35,621 nt of DNA. Source: Myxococcota bacterium. GTDB taxonomy: Bacteria > Myxococcota_A > Polyangia > Fen-1088. The notes below the pieces were generated by a model, which ran no database searches, had not been told where the DNA came from, and was given only the letters and a program-made list of their open reading frames with translations. Shown here one piece after another: positions 35,492-35,621 of the stretch (the first letter of the stretch is position 1; every line of letters starts with the position of its first letter). The stretch is taken from positions 1-35,621 of the forward strand of contig JAICYS010000026.1 in NCBI GenBank assembly GCA_025934105.1, in the 5' to 3' direction. Made by a program: the position numbers and the translations under genes.

Positions 35492-35496
35492 CTCGA

Positions 35497-35547
35497 CTAG
35501 GCCGCCTCCGGGCGCCACGTCGTCGGGCATGGTTCGCTCCCGCTCAC
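35497..35547 (-). repeat. 51-nt intergenic repeat, copy 1
   Basis: Starts CTAGGCCGCCTCCGGGCG and ends GGTTCGCTCCCGCTCAC on the plus strand. It matches copy 2 at 50 of 51 positions (C at 35515 against T at 35589). Sequence on its left side differs from the spacer before copy 2, so this is the edge of the array. Strand is set by the GNRA hairpin polarity and is an inference. Confidence 0.85.
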
Positions 35548-35565
35548 CGTTGCCTCACGGCAACG
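35548..35565 (-). ncRNA. Hairpin with GUGA tetraloop between repeat copies
   Basis: On the minus strand CGTTGCC-GTGA-GGCAACG: seven perfect pairs closed by a GNRA-type tetraloop. The plus strand would carry the loop TCAC, which is not a stable-tetraloop class, so a minus-strand transcript is favoured. Together with the flanking 51-nt copies this gives a 74-nt period. Whether it is transcribed is not known; the ncRNA label is tentative. Confidence 0.35.
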
Positions 35566-35570
35566 CCCTC

Positions 35571-35621
35571 CTAGGCCGCCTCCGGGCGTCACGTCGTCGG
35601 GCATGGTTCGCTCCCGCTCAC
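35571..35621 (-). repeat. 51-nt intergenic repeat, copy 2, at the window end
   Basis: Second copy, one mismatch to copy 1, ending exactly at the last base of the window. The array may continue outside. The 266 bases from 35356 to 35621 hold no gene I can support apart from these repeats and hairpins. Confidence 0.85.

Noticed and set aside
35408-35530. A 40-residue ORF on the minus strand starting inside repeat copy 1
   Set aside because: Pro/Arg/Gly-rich, starts in the repeat and crosses the 10-bp hairpin, no domain. The equivalent frame in copy 2 leads into different sequence.
35497-35621. CRISPR array
   Set aside because: Repeat 51 nt, spacer 23 nt and itself palindromic, only two copies, no cas genes in the window.

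Overview
The window is about 35.6 kb of very GC-rich (roughly 70% by eye), densely coded bacterial DNA. The organism is most likely a member of the Myxococcota (Polyangia-like). The reasons are strong G/C bias at third codon positions, Ala/Gly/Asp-rich linkers and Cys-rich segments in large lipoproteins, a fused GldF-GldG-type ABC permease, an Omp85 protein with seven POTRA-like repeats, and many TPR lipoproteins. Nothing looks like a phage, insertion sequence or recent transfer. Most of the window is chromosomal core with lineage-specific envelope genes between.

Region 1 (1-4700, minus strand) is a tight operon-like run: a small membrane protein, a UDP-sugar 4-epimerase-like SDR, YicC, guanylate kinase and a bifunctional Rel/SpoT (p)ppGpp enzyme cut by the left edge. 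gmk and rel overlap by ATGA, and no rpoZ lies between them. Region 2 (4787-8328) holds an orphan family-5 solute-binding lipoprotein translationally coupled to a TPR protein (minus), and a divergent secreted OB-fold-like protein (plus). Region 3 (8436-12558, minus) is a three-gene GldA / GldFG-fusion / DUF4340-like ABC operon with overlapping genes. Region 4 (12682-16836, minus) is polA followed by a TPR lipoprotein fused to a minimal zincin metallopeptidase domain. Region 5 (16891-24460, plus) is a TamB-like protein followed by a seven-POTRA Omp85 barrel, together a probable TAM-type lipid/protein translocation system spanning the periplasm. Region 6 (24522-35355, minus) runs ppdK, two overlapping beta-propeller lipoproteins, argS and a SPOR-domain membrane protein.

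The last 266 bases (35356-35621) hold no convincing gene. They contain a perfect 10-bp hairpin and then two copies of a 51-nt repeat (one mismatch, 74-nt period) separated by a hairpin which, read on the minus strand, has a GNRA-type GUGA tetraloop. The window ends exactly at the end of the second copy. This is the element least explained by known gene families.

Several start regions share a TGn-extended -10 box, and two of these boxes sit so close to the ATG that leaderless transcripts are plausible. All functional names come from reading motifs in the translated sequence; no database search was run.
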